Below, one piece after another: positions 53,589 to 63,747 of a stretch of 64,000 nucleotides of DNA. Origin of the DNA: Paenibacillus polygoni (GTDB lineage: Bacteria; Bacillota; Bacilli; Paenibacillales; Paenibacillaceae); contig NZ_CP127162.1 in the NCBI RefSeq assembly GCF_030263935.1, positions 2,861,501 through 2,925,500 of the forward strand, written 5' to 3'. The stretch's first letter is position 1, and every line of letters begins with the position of its first letter. Position numbers and translations under genes: made by a program. The notes below the pieces were generated by a model. That model saw nothing but the letters and a program-made list of their open reading frames with translations, did no database searches and was not told where the DNA came from.

Positions 53589-55370
53589 CTATTTTACTTG
53601 TAATTGTTCAACTAAGCTTTCTAGTTTGCCTGATACCTGATTCAGTTGTTCAGCAGACTCGAAGATTTGAGCAAAGGTAGCTTGTTGTTCCTGAGTACTT
53701 ATTTGAATGCCCGTAGATACAGAGGAATTTTTCTCGGCTAGTACAGCAAGTTGCTTAATAGAAGCGGTAATCTGTTCCGTTTCGGCAACCATTTGCTGTG
53801 TAGCTGCGGATACTTCTTGGATTTGACTCGTTACGGAATCTGTGGAAAGTAATATTCCTTCAAATAGCGAACCCGTTTCTCTGACGACACGAATGCCTGT
53901 CTCGACTTTCTCTTCCCCTTCACCGATCGCTTTCACTGCGAGTTCCGTTTCGTCTTGAATGAACCTTATTAACTCAGCAATCTGATCGGCAGACTTTCTT
54001 GATTCCTCGGATAATTTTTTCACTTCACCTGCTACAACCGCAAAACCGCGTCCTTCTTCGCCAGCACGAGCTGCTTCAATACTTGCATTTAGAGAAAGTA
54101 GGTTTGTTTGTGCCGCAATCTCAGTAATTACCTGTACGATTTGTCCAATCTCTTGAGATCGACTCTGTAATTTTTCGATAATATCAACGGAATCTTTGAC
54201 AGAGTAATTAATCGAATTCATTTGCTCAATAACTTGCTCGATATTGTGATTACCTAATTCGGACTGTTCCTTCATATGTAAAGAAATCTCGGATAATTCT
54301 GTCGTATTGCTTGCAATCGTAGTAACACCTGTCGTTATTTCTTCTAGCGAGACCACACTTTCGGTAATCGAAACACTCTGCATATCTGCACTATCAGACA
54401 TTTCTTTCATGTTCTTCGTAATTTCTGAGGCGTTTTTGTTATTTGATTCTACCGTTGAAAATAGAAGGTTTGATTGCTCAGCGGATTGTTCTGATACTTT
54501 TTTAATCGTTCTCACTAATTCGTTCATATGGTTAACTGTCATATTAAACTTCGCATTTACTTGTCCAAATTCATCATCACTTGTTTTTAATTGAACTGTA
54601 AAATCACCGTTACTTAGTTCTTCTAAGGCGCCTTTTAAATCACTGATTGGTTTAAAAGTACGTTTCATCGTATAGTACTGCATTACAAGAACAATGATTA
54701 ATGTAATTAGCAGCGCTATAAGCGTAGAAGATATTAATTCGATCTTACCTGAAGCAATTAAACTTGCATCTACGTCAATTCCCATGTAGGCAAATATTTC
54801 TCCGTTATGATCTACAAAAGGATACAGGACTGTGATCCATGTACCAAAATCATCGTTATAGGCTTTCGTATAGGAGATTTCTTTTGTATTAAACATCTCT
54901 TTTACGGCATCTACGTGCAGCTTGGGTTGTTCATATAAATCACCAAGCCCCATATTACTTTCTTTAAACATTTCTAATAGAACTGGGGAAAGAGCAATTA
55001 TTGATGTCTTGTTCCCATTCTCAAGCTCAGGACCAAATATGTACCCCTGTGCAATATTAGGATGCGTAGCGGTTAACTCTTCAAAGGTTTTCATTAATTT
55101 CTGCTGCACAGGAGAAGTCGGGTCTTTTGTATCTTTTGCTTCTTTGGCATCTTCCGTTGACACCTGTTTAGCTAGAGTTTCCATTATTTTTCCGGAATCA
55201 GATTGAAGCTGATGCGTCAGCACATTACCTTGAATATAGTAACTGTACCAAATCACTACCGCGCCCGTTAGAATAATATAAAGACTTGTAAATATCATAT
55301 TTCGTGTGACAATACTTTGATTTTTAAAGATGGAATTCAGCTTCTGAATAAAGTTGCTTTTTTTATTCAT
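53589..55370 (-). CDS. methyl-accepting chemotaxis protein
   Basis: About 593 residues from the ATG at 55370, which follows GGAGGAG; the open frame continues upstream without a ribosome binding site. One membrane helix near 28-50, an extracellular Cache-like sensor domain (about 55-245), a second helix, HAMP ([23 protein letters not shown]) and a signalling domain whose hairpin tip reads [29 protein letters not shown]. It signals to CheA. It ends 13 bases before the NRPS start, so the two are likely cotranscribed. Confidence 0.93.
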   Translation of the reverse strand: MNKKSNFIQKLNSIFKNQSIVTRNMIFTSLYIILTGAVVIWYSYYIQGNVLTHQLQSDSGKIMETLAKQVSTEDAKEAKDTKDPTSPVQQKLMKTFEELTATHPNIAQGYIFGPELENGNKTSIIALSPVLLEMFKESNMGLGDLYEQPKLHVDAVKEMFNTKEISYTKAYNDDFGTWITVLYPFVDHNGEIFAYMGIDVDASLIASGKIELISSTLIALLITLIIVLVMQYYTMKRTFKPISDLKGALEELSNGDFTVQLKTSDDEFGQVNAKFNMTVNHMNELVRTIKKVSEQSAEQSNLLFSTVESNNKNASEITKNMKEMSDSADMQSVSITESVVSLEEITTGVTTIASNTTELSEISLHMKEQSELGNHNIEQVIEQMNSINYSVKDSVDIIEKLQSRSQEIGQIVQVITEIAAQTNLLSLNASIEAARAGEEGRGFAVVAGEVKKLSEESRKSADQIAELIRFIQDETELAVKAIGEGEEKVETGIRVVRETGSLFEGILLSTDSVTSQIQEVSAATQQMVAETEQITASIKQLAVLAEKNSSVSTGIQISTQEQQATFAQIFESAEQLNQVSGKLESLVEQLQVK

Positions 55371-55879
55371 ATTTGTATTTCTCCTCCCAATATGTCCTTG
55401 TAGTTCTTCATAGGAAAACAACTCATTTTCCCATCTTTCATTGATCCTATGTGACCTTCTCTTTATGTCATCCATCCCTTCCCTACTGAAATGTAGTACA
55501 GCATTATTAATTCTAAGAAATTAATGTTAATAAAACCCAAAAAAAGTTATTTTACGTATATCCCTATGTAGATATCCCCTTCCACCATAGGTCCTATTAA
55601 CTAATCGGTTATTCTTCAAGGATTTTTTATACCTTTTTTTATTTATTTTTTCCGGGAATTTTCTATTTGTTTAAATAAAGATGAACATACTGAAATTTAT
55701 ATTTCCTGATTATGACAATTGTTACATTATTAATGTATATATTTTTAACCTGTGCCTTTCCTTTTCCTTGATCAGTAATAACGATGAAATTCCTTTTATT
55801 GGAATAAAGTCTCTGCTATAATGAGCTTGATATCCGTGAAGAACCCACGGAATACCGATATTAAAGAAGGAGTGATTGT
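55371..55879. other. AT-rich divergent promoter region between MCP and SLH hydrolase
   Basis: About 500 bases without a gene. On the minus strand TAAA (55626-55629), 16 bases and ACCGATTA (55602-55609) resemble a sigma-D (motility) promoter. On the + strand TGCTATAAT (55814-55822) is an extended -10 for the SLH hydrolase, followed by a hairpin TCCGTG / CACGGA (55833-55851) in its leader. The rest shows nothing recognisable. Confidence 0.5.
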
Positions 55880-58009
55880 GTGAATTTTTCACCTGTCTTT
55901 ATTCGAAGGAAACCGTTATTAGCTGCTTTTCTAGCCCTGTTCCTCTTCTTGGGCGTACTCTTGCCAACCGCACAGGCCGATTCATCCCTCTCATCACCTG
56001 CTAGCGCACCAAAAAATCTTTCTCCCGAAACAGCTCAGGTATTTCTAGATGAATTCTTCAACTCACAGCAGGCTTCACCACATTATGTAGGTGCTTCCGT
56101 TATTATTGTTAAGGACGGCAAAGTGATTGCAGAAAAAGGGTATGGTTACTCTGACCTCGAAGAAAAGTCTCCCGTTGATCCTAAAAAAACAGCCTTCCGC
56201 ATTGCCTCCATATCTAAAACTTTCACCGCAGTTGCGATTATGCAGTTAATCGAACAAGGGAAAATAGGTCTTACGAACGATTTTAAAACTTATATCCCGG
56301 GCCTTGAATTCGATAACCCTTATGATAAACCCGTCACTATAGAAAACTTACTTACCCATACGACTGGTTTTGAAATACGCGATCCTCAGGCAGAAGATAT
56401 TCATGCCGATTTTAATAAATACATATCCATGGAGGACTATGTTCAAGAGCACATGCCTCCTGTTGTTCGTGAACCTGGCAGTTCTTATATGTACGATAAC
56501 TTCGCATCACTACTATTAGGACTCGTTGTCCAAAATGTCAGCGGAGAACCTTTTGAATCCTATATGCAAAAACATGTATTTGAGCCTCTTGGCATGCAAA
56601 ACAGCGGCTTTATGCTGAACGATCAATTCAAAAAACAACTTTCTATCGCTTATGATGCTGCTCGTAATCCGATTGATCTCTACGCTTTGTCACCATCGCC
56701 CATGCCGCAAGGAGGCATGATGTCTACTGCAGAGGATATCGGTAAATTTATGATTGCTTTCCTGAATGGAGGAACTGACGGTAAGAACCGCATACTGAAT
56801 GAAAATACAGTAACAAGTATGGAAACGTACCGTTCTGAAATTCATCCCCTGCTGCCAGATACCACCTATGGATTTGAATCACCGTTTCAAATACCGGGAG
56901 CAGGAAGCAGTTCCAAAATTATTACAAAAGCAGGAGATCTGATCGGTTTCAGTTCTTATCTCTTCCTTATTCCAGAGCAAAATACGGGTGTATTCCTTAC
57001 GTACAACCAGACGGGGGCTTTGCGTAATTTATTCTACCCAGCATTCATCTCTACTTTCTTTCCTAAGTATGCAGAACCTGCAAAGTTCAATCCTTACGAA
57101 CCGCAACCAGCTGAAGAACTTCAGCGTTATGCGGGGCTTTATTCCGATCTTCGCCTGAAAACGATTGTCAGCAAACTAAAAGACGCGGACGACCAAGCTG
57201 GAAAAATGGAAATATACGATGCATATCTTGGTTCTCGCACGTTGATTCAAGTAGATGATAATCTATTCATGGATGAACTGAGCGGTCAATTCACCGGTTT
57301 TAAAGAAAATACAGATGGAAGTATATATATGAAAGAACCTTATTTAAACCCGTTCGGCTACGAGAAGAAAGGGGAAAAAGCAGCTGGGTTTAAAGATGTC
57401 CGCCCAGGCAGTGCTTACGAAACGTATATTTATGGACTGCAATCACTTGGTCACTATTCGAACGATGCAGGCACCTATTTCCATCCAAAAGATGCCCTTA
57501 CTCGCGCAGAGTTTATCCAGGAAATCCTTGAACTCAGCGGTATCCCAGAAAGCAAAACCAAGCCTAATGCTGACAGCGACTGGGCTGCTCATTCTGCTGC
57601 CGGTTACATCCAGGCAGGCTACGAGATCGGGATGATTGAAGGTGCAGAGGAGAAGCTGTTCAAACCAGATCAGGTTATCACCCGCCAAGAGGCAGCAGTG
57701 TTGTTATGGAGGATTTTTAAACAGCAATACAGAGAGCAATTGTTCAGTAATGTAAAACTCTCTGGAAAAACAGATACCTGGGCAGTCCCTGCTGTTCAAA
57801 TGATGATCGAACTAGGTTTATATGGACCAGAAGTTAAATTGCAAGGAAATGGTTCTGCTAATTACCAATCGGTAAAACCGCTTATTCGTCAAGAAGCAGC
57901 AGCCCTTATGTACCAATTGCTGACTCAGCCAACCGACCAGATCGTTGCTGAACTTGCGAAAGAGCAAGAAAATACGACAGCAAATCAAGCTGACGCCACG
58001 AAACAATAA
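55880..58009 (+). CDS. surface-anchored serine hydrolase (class C beta-lactamase/PBP4 fold) with SLH domains
   Basis: A 709-residue exported enzyme. The signal peptide ends near AQADSS. The catalytic domain has S110-I-S-K113, a YDN motif in YMYDNFASLL and HTTGF, as in esterases, D-amino acid peptidases and class C beta-lactamases. Residues about 490-690 form three S-layer homology domains (FKDVRPGSAYETYIYGLQ; AAGYIQAGYEIGMIEG; AVPAVQMMIELGLYG with LIRQEAAALMY), which fix it to the cell wall. The GTG at 55880 follows AAGGAG. Substrate is probably a peptide or cell-wall amide; drug resistance should not be assumed. Confidence 0.92.
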   Translation: MNFSPVFIRRKPLLAAFLALFLFLGVLLPTAQADSSLSSPASAPKNLSPETAQVFLDEFFNSQQASPHYVGASVIIVKDGKVIAEKGYGYSDLEEKSPVDPKKTAFRIASISKTFTAVAIMQLIEQGKIGLTNDFKTYIPGLEFDNPYDKPVTIENLLTHTTGFEIRDPQAEDIHADFNKYISMEDYVQEHMPPVVREPGSSYMYDNFASLLLGLVVQNVSGEPFESYMQKHVFEPLGMQNSGFMLNDQFKKQLSIAYDAARNPIDLYALSPSPMPQGGMMSTAEDIGKFMIAFLNGGTDGKNRILNENTVTSMETYRSEIHPLLPDTTYGFESPFQIPGAGSSSKIITKAGDLIGFSSYLFLIPEQNTGVFLTYNQTGALRNLFYPAFISTFFPKYAEPAKFNPYEPQPAEELQRYAGLYSDLRLKTIVSKLKDADDQAGKMEIYDAYLGSRTLIQVDDNLFMDELSGQFTGFKENTDGSIYMKEPYLNPFGYEKKGEKAAGFKDVRPGSAYETYIYGLQSLGHYSNDAGTYFHPKDALTRAEFIQEILELSGIPESKTKPNADSDWAAHSAAGYIQAGYEIGMIEGAEEKLFKPDQVITRQEAAVLLWRIFKQQYREQLFSNVKLSGKTDTWAVPAVQMMIELGLYGPEVKLQGNGSANYQSVKPLIRQEAAALMYQLLTQPTDQIVAELAKEQENTTANQADATKQ

Positions 58010-58017
58010 AAACAAGG

Positions 58018-58070
58018 CAGGCATTTCCCCAGACGTTTATTCGTCTACCCGAAATGCCTGTTATTTTTAT
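58018..58070 (+). terminator. terminator of the SLH hydrolase gene
   Basis: Outer stem CAGGCATTT / AAATGCCTG with an inner AGACG / CGTCT hairpin, followed by TTATTTTTAT. Its tail overlaps the stop of the convergent repetitive protein gene. Confidence 0.85.
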
Positions 58071-58573
58071 TCTATATTTAGACTGAGGGCATCTCCGACT
58101 GTCTCTAGAATATTCCCGTAGAAGCGAATTCGTTCTACTCTAGTTAATGGCTTTTCTGCCTCCACAATTTCATAAGTTCCTCCCAGTACAGCCAAAACAT
58201 TGCCTTCCTCTATCCGTTTTTCTCTTTTTTTATTGCTGCTAGGCAGTTCAAGACCTAACAATGCGACTGCATTACCGATGGATCTAAAGGCACCTGCGAT
58301 ACGTATACTGCTCGGCATACCTTTTGCTTCGGCGATTAATGCGAAACCAACGGCCCTTAGAAAGGTGCCTCGTCTTTCAAGTTTTTCTCGAACTGTCTTT
58401 CTAATCTTCACTGTCCTCGTTGCAGCCAAAGCCGATAGTATAGCTCCAATCGCCGCAGAACAGGTACCGTTTACGTATAATTTGGAAGTTTCCCCTTCCT
58501 TAGAGACGGAAGCGATCAGTGTGGTTCCCAAGGCCGCAATCCATAGCCCTATCGTTTCTAAGCCTTGAGCCAT
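58067..58573 (-). CDS. repetitive small protein of unknown function
   Basis: A 168-residue protein made of about six loose repeats of a helical G-x-x-hydrophobic unit: GLWIAALGTTLIA, FLRAVGFALIAEA, AFRSIGNAVALLG, VLAVLGGTYEIV and FYGNILETVGDAL. Repeats are moderately hydrophobic and separated by charged linkers (KKREKRIEEG). No signal peptide. GGAAGGAG precedes the ATG. Bacilli have small 'repetitive' proteins of this look, but I cannot name the family or a function. Confidence 0.75.
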   Translation of the reverse strand: MAQGLETIGLWIAALGTTLIASVSKEGETSKLYVNGTCSAAIGAILSALAATRTVKIRKTVREKLERRGTFLRAVGFALIAEAKGMPSSIRIAGAFRSIGNAVALLGLELPSSNKKREKRIEEGNVLAVLGGTYEIVEAEKPLTRVERIRFYGNILETVGDALSLNIE

Positions 58574-58730
58574 TGTATTCTCCTTCCTCTATAAATAAGA
58601 TATTTTATTATATGGTTAAATAAGAGATTGGTCTTTACTTTATAGAAAACGGGTTTCTTGTCTGCGCTGCTTTGACAAGAGAAGGAATAGGACTTCAAGA
58701 TGGACCACTCGATATACTCATCACAAACAG

Positions 58731-58764
58731 AAAGAAGCGACTGATTATGTTCAGCCGCTTCTTT
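58731..58764. terminator. hairpin after the lactate permease gene
   Basis: Perfect 9-bp arms AAAGAAGCG / CGCTTCTTT with an inner CTGA / TCAG step, 34 bases past the permease stop. The U-tract comes from the stem itself, so termination strength is uncertain. The rest of 58574-58797 shows no gene. Confidence 0.6.
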
Positions 58765-58797
58765 CCAATCTTTTTTATACGTACTCTGCTTCTTCGT

Positions 58798-60465
58798 TCA
58801 TATAATTACCATCGCAATCAACATAGCGATGATTCCCGACAAGATAACATAAAACAAGTTTGGGATTAACGCTAATCTTATGATCTGCCCCTCTTTACCC
58901 AGTACCCCAACGACAGCGGATACAGCGACGACGTTACTAACGCAGATCATATTTCCCGCAGCAGATCCGATCGCCTGAAGTGCAATGATAAGATCTGGGG
59001 CAAATCCATTCACGGAAGCTACATCAAATTGTAGAGAACTAAACATCATATTGCTGAATGTTGCACTGCCTGATACAAAAGCGCCAAGTGTTCCTATGAA
59101 TGGGGCAGCTATTGGCCACGCTCCTCCGAACACATTAGATGCAAGCTCTGCTAGTTCCGTCGGCATACTTTGTAATGCCGCTCCCTCGATTCCCGAATTC
59201 AGGAAGATCCGTACCATGGCTGTAGAGAATGCCAGCGCAATGGCGGTTCCTACCATCGAGCCTGCTGCTTCAGAAAAAGCGCGTTTCATTTTATTTCTTG
59301 GTATCTCATGAAGAACCACAGTTATGGCGACAACTAGCAAGAAGATGAATCCGGGAGAGTATAGAATTTGCCAATTCTGACTAATCCCTGTACCGAGGAT
59401 ATCACTCCATGAGATGCTTATCCCCTGAAGCCACCGCTGTAATGGTTTAATCACTCGAGTTAAAACAAGTAATACTGCAATCAGAATATAGGGTACCCAT
59501 GCTTTAGCCAACGTTAGCGTATGTCCTGACGCTTCCTGTTCCTCTTCTGCTCTGATCTCTTTCTTGACATACTCAGAAGGACCGAATTTACACCACGGTT
59601 CACCTTTAGGCATTAGAAATCCTTTTTGAGCAGCAAGGACAACAACAATGAGGCTGACTAAGGCTCCAAGCAGAGAAGGGAATTCATAACCTACAAAAGT
59701 AGCAACAAGTGCTGCTGGTATGGTATAGGTTAGTCCTGCAAAGATCGCAAATGGGGCCATTTGAAATCCTTCCTTAAAAGACTTGTTTTTACCAAATACC
59801 CTTGTAATCATAAGAACTAAAATAAGAGGTATAAAGGTACCGATAAAGATATCAATCTGAGTTAGCCGCATCGCAATGGCTTGCAAGAAGCCGCTGATAT
59901 CCATACCTTGCTCTGTCAAATAGTTCATAAATACAGGTGATGTTTCATCAAGGCCCTGTCTGATTCCCACATTAAAAGTGGTTCCTACAGCTCCAAAAGC
60001 AACGGGCGTACTGTCTGCGATTAGTGCCACTACTACAGCGGCTAGGGGAGGAAATCCAAGAGCTAACAGCAATGGCGCTGCTATTGCTGCCGGGGTACCG
60101 AAACCAGCTGCTCCTTCGATGAATCCTCCAAAACACCAGGCTACGATAATAACCTGTACGCGCATATCTTCGGAGATATTCATAAAACCTTCCCTGATCA
60201 CAGCAAGTGCTCCCCCATGAGTGAGCGTATTCAGAAGCAAAATCGCGCCGAATATGATAAATAACACGGTAAGAGTAACAAATACACCCTCTACTGCCGA
60301 AGCTGTAAGGTTGATCAGCGGCATATCCCATACAAAATAAGCCAGAACAGCAGTTACTGCAAAGCTAAGCGGCATAGCAACGGTTGCGGGCATCCGCAAG
60401 ATCACAAGAAAAATCAATACCGAAAGAATCGGCATAGCTGCCGTAATCAATTCAAGGAAATTCAA
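58798..60465 (-). CDS. lctP: L-lactate permease
   Basis: A 555-residue transporter with about 13-14 membrane helices. The blocks [46 protein letters not shown] and [31 protein letters not shown] (given in parts) are the signature of LctP/GlcA, which import lactate or glycolate with protons. GGAG lies ten bases before the ATG. It is monocistronic. A link to the LarA system 50 kb away in the window is possible but not shown. Confidence 0.93.
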   Translation of the reverse strand: MNFLELITAAMPILSVLIFLVILRMPATVAMPLSFAVTAVLAYFVWDMPLINLTASAVEGVFVTLTVLFIIFGAILLLNTLTHGGALAVIREGFMNISEDMRVQVIIVAWCFGGFIEGAAGFGTPAAIAAPLLLALGFPPLAAVVVALIADSTPVAFGAVGTTFNVGIRQGLDETSPVFMNYLTEQGMDISGFLQAIAMRLTQIDIFIGTFIPLILVLMITRVFGKNKSFKEGFQMAPFAIFAGLTYTIPAALVATFVGYEFPSLLGALVSLIVVVLAAQKGFLMPKGEPWCKFGPSEYVKKEIRAEEEQEASGHTLTLAKAWVPYILIAVLLVLTRVIKPLQRWLQGISISWSDILGTGISQNWQILYSPGFIFLLVVAITVVLHEIPRNKMKRAFSEAAGSMVGTAIALAFSTAMVRIFLNSGIEGAALQSMPTELAELASNVFGGAWPIAAPFIGTLGAFVSGSATFSNMMFSSLQFDVASVNGFAPDLIIALQAIGSAAGNMICVSNVVAVSAVVGVLGKEGQIIRLALIPNLFYVILSGIIAMLIAMVII

Positions 60466-60563
60466 GGTTATTTACTCCTTTACTCAAACTTAAAGTGTAG
60501 TAATAAATATTCCCTAAATTTCACTTTCTAAGTCTTGATTTCTAAATAGATAAGTATCTCCAG

Positions 60564-60589
60564 CAAAAAAAGCCGCTACTTAAGCGACT
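60564..60589 (-). terminator. terminator of the NAD salvage operon
   Basis: Minus-strand stem AGTCGCT / AGCGGCT (one wobble pair) followed by a U7 tract (A-run at 60564-60571), 14 bases past the nadE stop. Confidence 0.8.
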
Positions 60590-60602
60590 TTCTCTACCTG
60601 CT

Positions 60603-61424
60603 CTATTCCTTCCACCACTGATCAAAAGGGGTAGCTGGAAGTTCTCTTTTATGCTTCGTAATGTGATAACGCTGCTCGATTTTAGCAGCTGCTGCCGGGT
60701 CGATCTGTTTTCCTGTAAGAAAATCATCCAGCGTGTCGTACTTAATACCAAGTTCTGTCTCATCCGCTTGCAGTGGTTTATTATCTAATAAGTCAGCAGT
60801 CGGAGTCTTTAAATAGAGCCGCTCAGGCGCACCCAATTCTTTGAGCAGTTCTCTCCCTTGCCCCTTTGTAAGCCCTGTAAGAGGAACGATATCCGCGCCA
60901 CCATCACCAAATTTAGTGAAAAATCCAGTAACCGCTTCTGCTGCATGATCTGTACCGATAACAAGGCTTTGTCTTTCTCCTCCTACAGCGTATTGAGCAA
61001 TCATTCTCATTCTTGCTTTGACATTTCCTTTGTGAAAATCCCCTAATTCTTCACCCGTGGAGGAGCTATATGCACTTACTAAGGCATCCACAGGTTCTTC
61101 GATATTAAACACGATGGTATCATCGGGCTGAATAAATTTCAGTGCTTCCTGAGCGTCTTCTTCGTCCTTTTGCGTACCGTAAGGAAGCCGTATTGCAGTA
61201 AACTTAGCTTCGTATCCTTCTTGACGCAGTGACTCAGTAGCAAGCTGTGCAAGTCGCCCAGCGAGCGTAGAGTCCTGTCCTCCGCTAATTCCGAGTACAT
61301 ACCCTTTCGCTCCTGCCTTCTTGCAGTACTCTTTTAGAAAATCAACTCTCTCACGAATTTCATCCGATGGAACAATGACCTCTTTTACGTGCAAGGACTC
61401 CTTAATTTCTTGTTGCTTATCCAT
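60603..61424 (-). CDS. nadE: NH3-dependent NAD synthetase
   Basis: A 273-residue enzyme that amidates nicotinic acid adenine dinucleotide to NAD. The PP-loop [19 protein letters not shown] and the blocks [51 protein letters not shown] and PTADL are typical of the short, ammonia-using NadE; there is no glutaminase domain. The ATG at 61424 follows GGGAGG; an in-frame Met at 61457 precedes it. It follows pncB by about 180 bases. Confidence 0.95.
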   Translation of the reverse strand: MDKQQEIKESLHVKEVIVPSDEIRERVDFLKEYCKKAGAKGYVLGISGGQDSTLAGRLAQLATESLRQEGYEAKFTAIRLPYGTQKDEEDAQEALKFIQPDDTIVFNIEEPVDALVSAYSSSTGEELGDFHKGNVKARMRMIAQYAVGGERQSLVIGTDHAAEAVTGFFTKFGDGGADIVPLTGLTKGQGRELLKELGAPERLYLKTPTADLLDNKPLQADETELGIKYDTLDDFLTGKQIDPAAAAKIEQRYHITKHKRELPATPFDQWWKE

Positions 61425-61605
61425 TCTTACATTCCTCCCTATTCGAGTTAATTTCATAATACCTTTTCATGAGTACGAAATGAATTCATTCCTATAAATG
61501 CTTCCAATTTTGGATTGTTCTGAATCACCAGGTTAACCCTGTTCATCCGCTGTTGACCGCTGTATTCATTATTTTGTCTGGACGCTCATATCTATCTTCC
61601 CTCCT

Positions 61606-63090
61606 TTACTTTTTCATAAACGCTTCTACCTTTATTCTTATTTCCTCGATCCGTTTCATTTTGTTATCCCAACACTCTCTACTTAAATTCACAGGATATT
61701 CTGCCGGATTCAGTGTCCGTTTATATTCGTCCCACAATAAATGGAGATTACGCTGAGCAAAATCACGAATTTCTTGAAGGGTTGGAAGATCATATATCAA
61801 TTCTCCATTTTCGAAAATCGTCTGGTGAAGCTCTCTAGCTTCAAATCCGGTAACGAACTTTCCAATAAAAGTGTGAACAGGGTGGAACATATGAAGCACT
61901 TCTTCCTTACCCGGTTCTTCCTCTTCAAGTGCAATATAATCTCCTTCTGACTTTCCATTCGTTTTATTAATGATACGGAACACTTTTTTAAGCCCGGGCG
62001 TTGTAATTTTTTCTGGATTCGAACTAATTTTGATCGTATCCACCATTTCACCTTGCTCGTCTTCAATCGAAATCAGTTTATAAACTGCACCTAGTGCAGG
62101 CTGATCATAGGCCGTAATTAACTTTGTTCCGACTCCCCACACATCGATTCGTGCGCCCTGGGATTTGAGGTTCATTATCGTATGTTCATCAAGATCATTA
62201 GAAGCATAGATTTTGGCGTTCGTGTATCCTGCTTCATCGAGCATACGGCGGGCTTCCTTAGATAGATAAGCGAGATCACCGCTGTCCAAGCGAATACCTT
62301 TAAAATGAATCCGATCACCAAGTTCATTCGCCACTTGAATCGCTGTGGGTACGCCAGATTTTAACGTGTCATAAGTATCCACTAAAAACACGCAATCTTG
62401 ATGAACTTCGGCATATTTTCGAAATGCAATATACTCGTCACGATAGGCCTGCACCATGGAATGAGCATGGGTTCCTGCTATAGGGATACCAAACATTTTT
62501 CCTGCTCTAACGTTAGAGGTAGCTTCAAACCCAGCTAGATAAGCAGCTCTTGTCCCCCATATCGCAGCATCCAGCTCTTGAGCCCTTCTTGTTCCGAATT
62601 CAATGCATGAGTCATTACCCGCAACCTGCTTAATGCGAGAAGCTTTTGTAGCTATTAAAGTTTGAAAATTGACAATGTTCAGAATAGCCGTCTCTACAAG
62701 CTGTGCTTCAGCAAGCGGCGCTTCAATGCGCATCAGCGGTTCATTCGCAAATACCAGTTCTCCTTCTTGCATTGATTTCACCGTACCAGTAAACCTTAAT
62801 TTGCGCAGATATTCAAGATAATCTTCGTTATATCCTTCTTCTCTAAGAAACGCCAAATCGCTCTCGGTAAAACAAAAGTCGTGTAGATATCGAATGACGC
62901 GTTCCAATCCAGCAAAAACAGCATATCCATTCTGAAAAGGAAGCTTGCGGAAGTACACTTCAAATACAGCTTTACGCTTATGTATTCCCTCTTTCCAATA
63001 GACCTCAGCCATATTTATCTGATACCGATCTGTATGGAGAGCTAAACTATCATCTAAATGATTATACTGCGTAAGTTTCATTTTTTTCAT
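61606..63090 (-). CDS. pncB: nicotinate phosphoribosyltransferase
   Basis: A 494-residue enzyme that joins nicotinate to PRPP, giving nicotinate mononucleotide. Family blocks are LHTDRYQINMAEVYW, FEVYFRKLPFQNGYAVFAGLER, ECFGTRRAQELDAA-like EFGTRRAQELDAAIWG, GTHAHSMVQAY, LDSGDLAYLSK and WGVGTKL. The ATG at 63090 follows GGAGGA and overlaps the stop of the decayed pncA (ATGA), which shows that the two were once coupled. Downstream lies nadE. Confidence 0.95.
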   Translation of the reverse strand: MKKMKLTQYNHLDDSLALHTDRYQINMAEVYWKEGIHKRKAVFEVYFRKLPFQNGYAVFAGLERVIRYLHDFCFTESDLAFLREEGYNEDYLEYLRKLRFTGTVKSMQEGELVFANEPLMRIEAPLAEAQLVETAILNIVNFQTLIATKASRIKQVAGNDSCIEFGTRRAQELDAAIWGTRAAYLAGFEATSNVRAGKMFGIPIAGTHAHSMVQAYRDEYIAFRKYAEVHQDCVFLVDTYDTLKSGVPTAIQVANELGDRIHFKGIRLDSGDLAYLSKEARRMLDEAGYTNAKIYASNDLDEHTIMNLKSQGARIDVWGVGTKLITAYDQPALGAVYKLISIEDEQGEMVDTIKISSNPEKITTPGLKKVFRIINKTNGKSEGDYIALEEEEPGKEEVLHMFHPVHTFIGKFVTGFEARELHQTIFENGELIYDLPTLQEIRDFAQRNLHLLWDEYKRTLNPAEYPVNLSRECWDNKMKRIEEIRIKVEAFMKK

Positions 63091-63558
63091 TTCACTATTC
63101 CTCCATTTCTATAGATCGCTGAGCCTAGTGTCCCAGCAAAATGCGCAGTGCCAAGTGATAACCGCTTGATCATAAGCTTGCAACGGCATCTTCATGAATA
63201 ACAAGCCTGAAACCGGTCCCTTGAAACGCGCTGTATCTCGTCTTATCTATCCAAAATACATGATTATCATCTTTATGATCTTCATATATTTTCCCCAAAC
63301 CTCCGAATAGTTTGCGTCCGCTTGCACCTTCTATGTTGTGCGGAGGGAAAAGTTTCGTTTCAGGGTGATAGGAATCTTCTTTATGATGAAGATCGATTGT
63401 AAAAAAGACATCCTCCTGATTATGAATATAAACTCATTTGTTATTGCGTTAATCCTTTTCTTCAATTCTTTGACCCGGTTTTCCACAGGTGAGTGCTCCA
63501 TCCTTTGCAACAAAATCATTTGTATAATCAATATTGATCAGGGCTTTTTCATCTTCAT
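63087..63558 (-). pseudogene. pncA: decayed nicotinamidase (pncA)
   Basis: Minus-strand fragments match a nicotinamidase in order: ALINIDYTNDFVAKDGALTC, then GKPGQRIEE, a frameshift and two stops (TAA, TGA), TIDLHHKEDSYHPETKLFPP, HNIEGASGRKLFGGLGKIYE, DKTRYSAFQGTG, a jump straight to VIHEDAVAS, and HFAGTLGSAIYRNGG in another frame. The start codon (63558 or 63552) is out of frame by one base in an A-run. The stretch that should hold the catalytic Cys is missing between FQGTG and VIHED. AAGGAG remains upstream, and the old stop overlaps the pncB start. The cell has lost this copy of nicotinamide deamidation. Confidence 0.88.
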
Positions 63559-63686
63559 TGGTAACATCTCCTTTATTATTTGTTTTAACTATTATCCTTT
63601 TGTTAATTATTATAGCGAAAAGCAGCGAATATTATTTTTCACCTACCTTTTACTTCTGCTATATATATTCACATACACGTTTAGGA

Positions 63687-63726
63687 GGCACTTCACAGAT
63701 GATTGCAAAGGTGATTGCGAAGTGCC
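63687..63726. repeat. hairpin in the leader between the Nudix gene and decayed pncA
   Basis: Perfect 8-bp arms GGCACTTC / GAAGTGCC enclose two near-copies of GCAATCA(C/T)C on the minus strand. There is no U-tract, so it is not a standard terminator; it could be a processing or regulatory hairpin. Confidence 0.5.
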
Positions 63727-63747
63727 CTTACTTTAGAGACAATCAGA

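Noticed and set aside
58574..58797. Possible small gene between the repetitive protein and lactate permease
   Set aside because: Only a short + strand frame (58672-58869) running into the permease's 3' end was seen, without a ribosome binding site.
63338..63736. 132-residue open frame on the + strand
   Set aside because: It is antisense to the pncA remnants and has a Phe/Ile-rich, unlikely composition. The minus-strand fragments match a real family in order.
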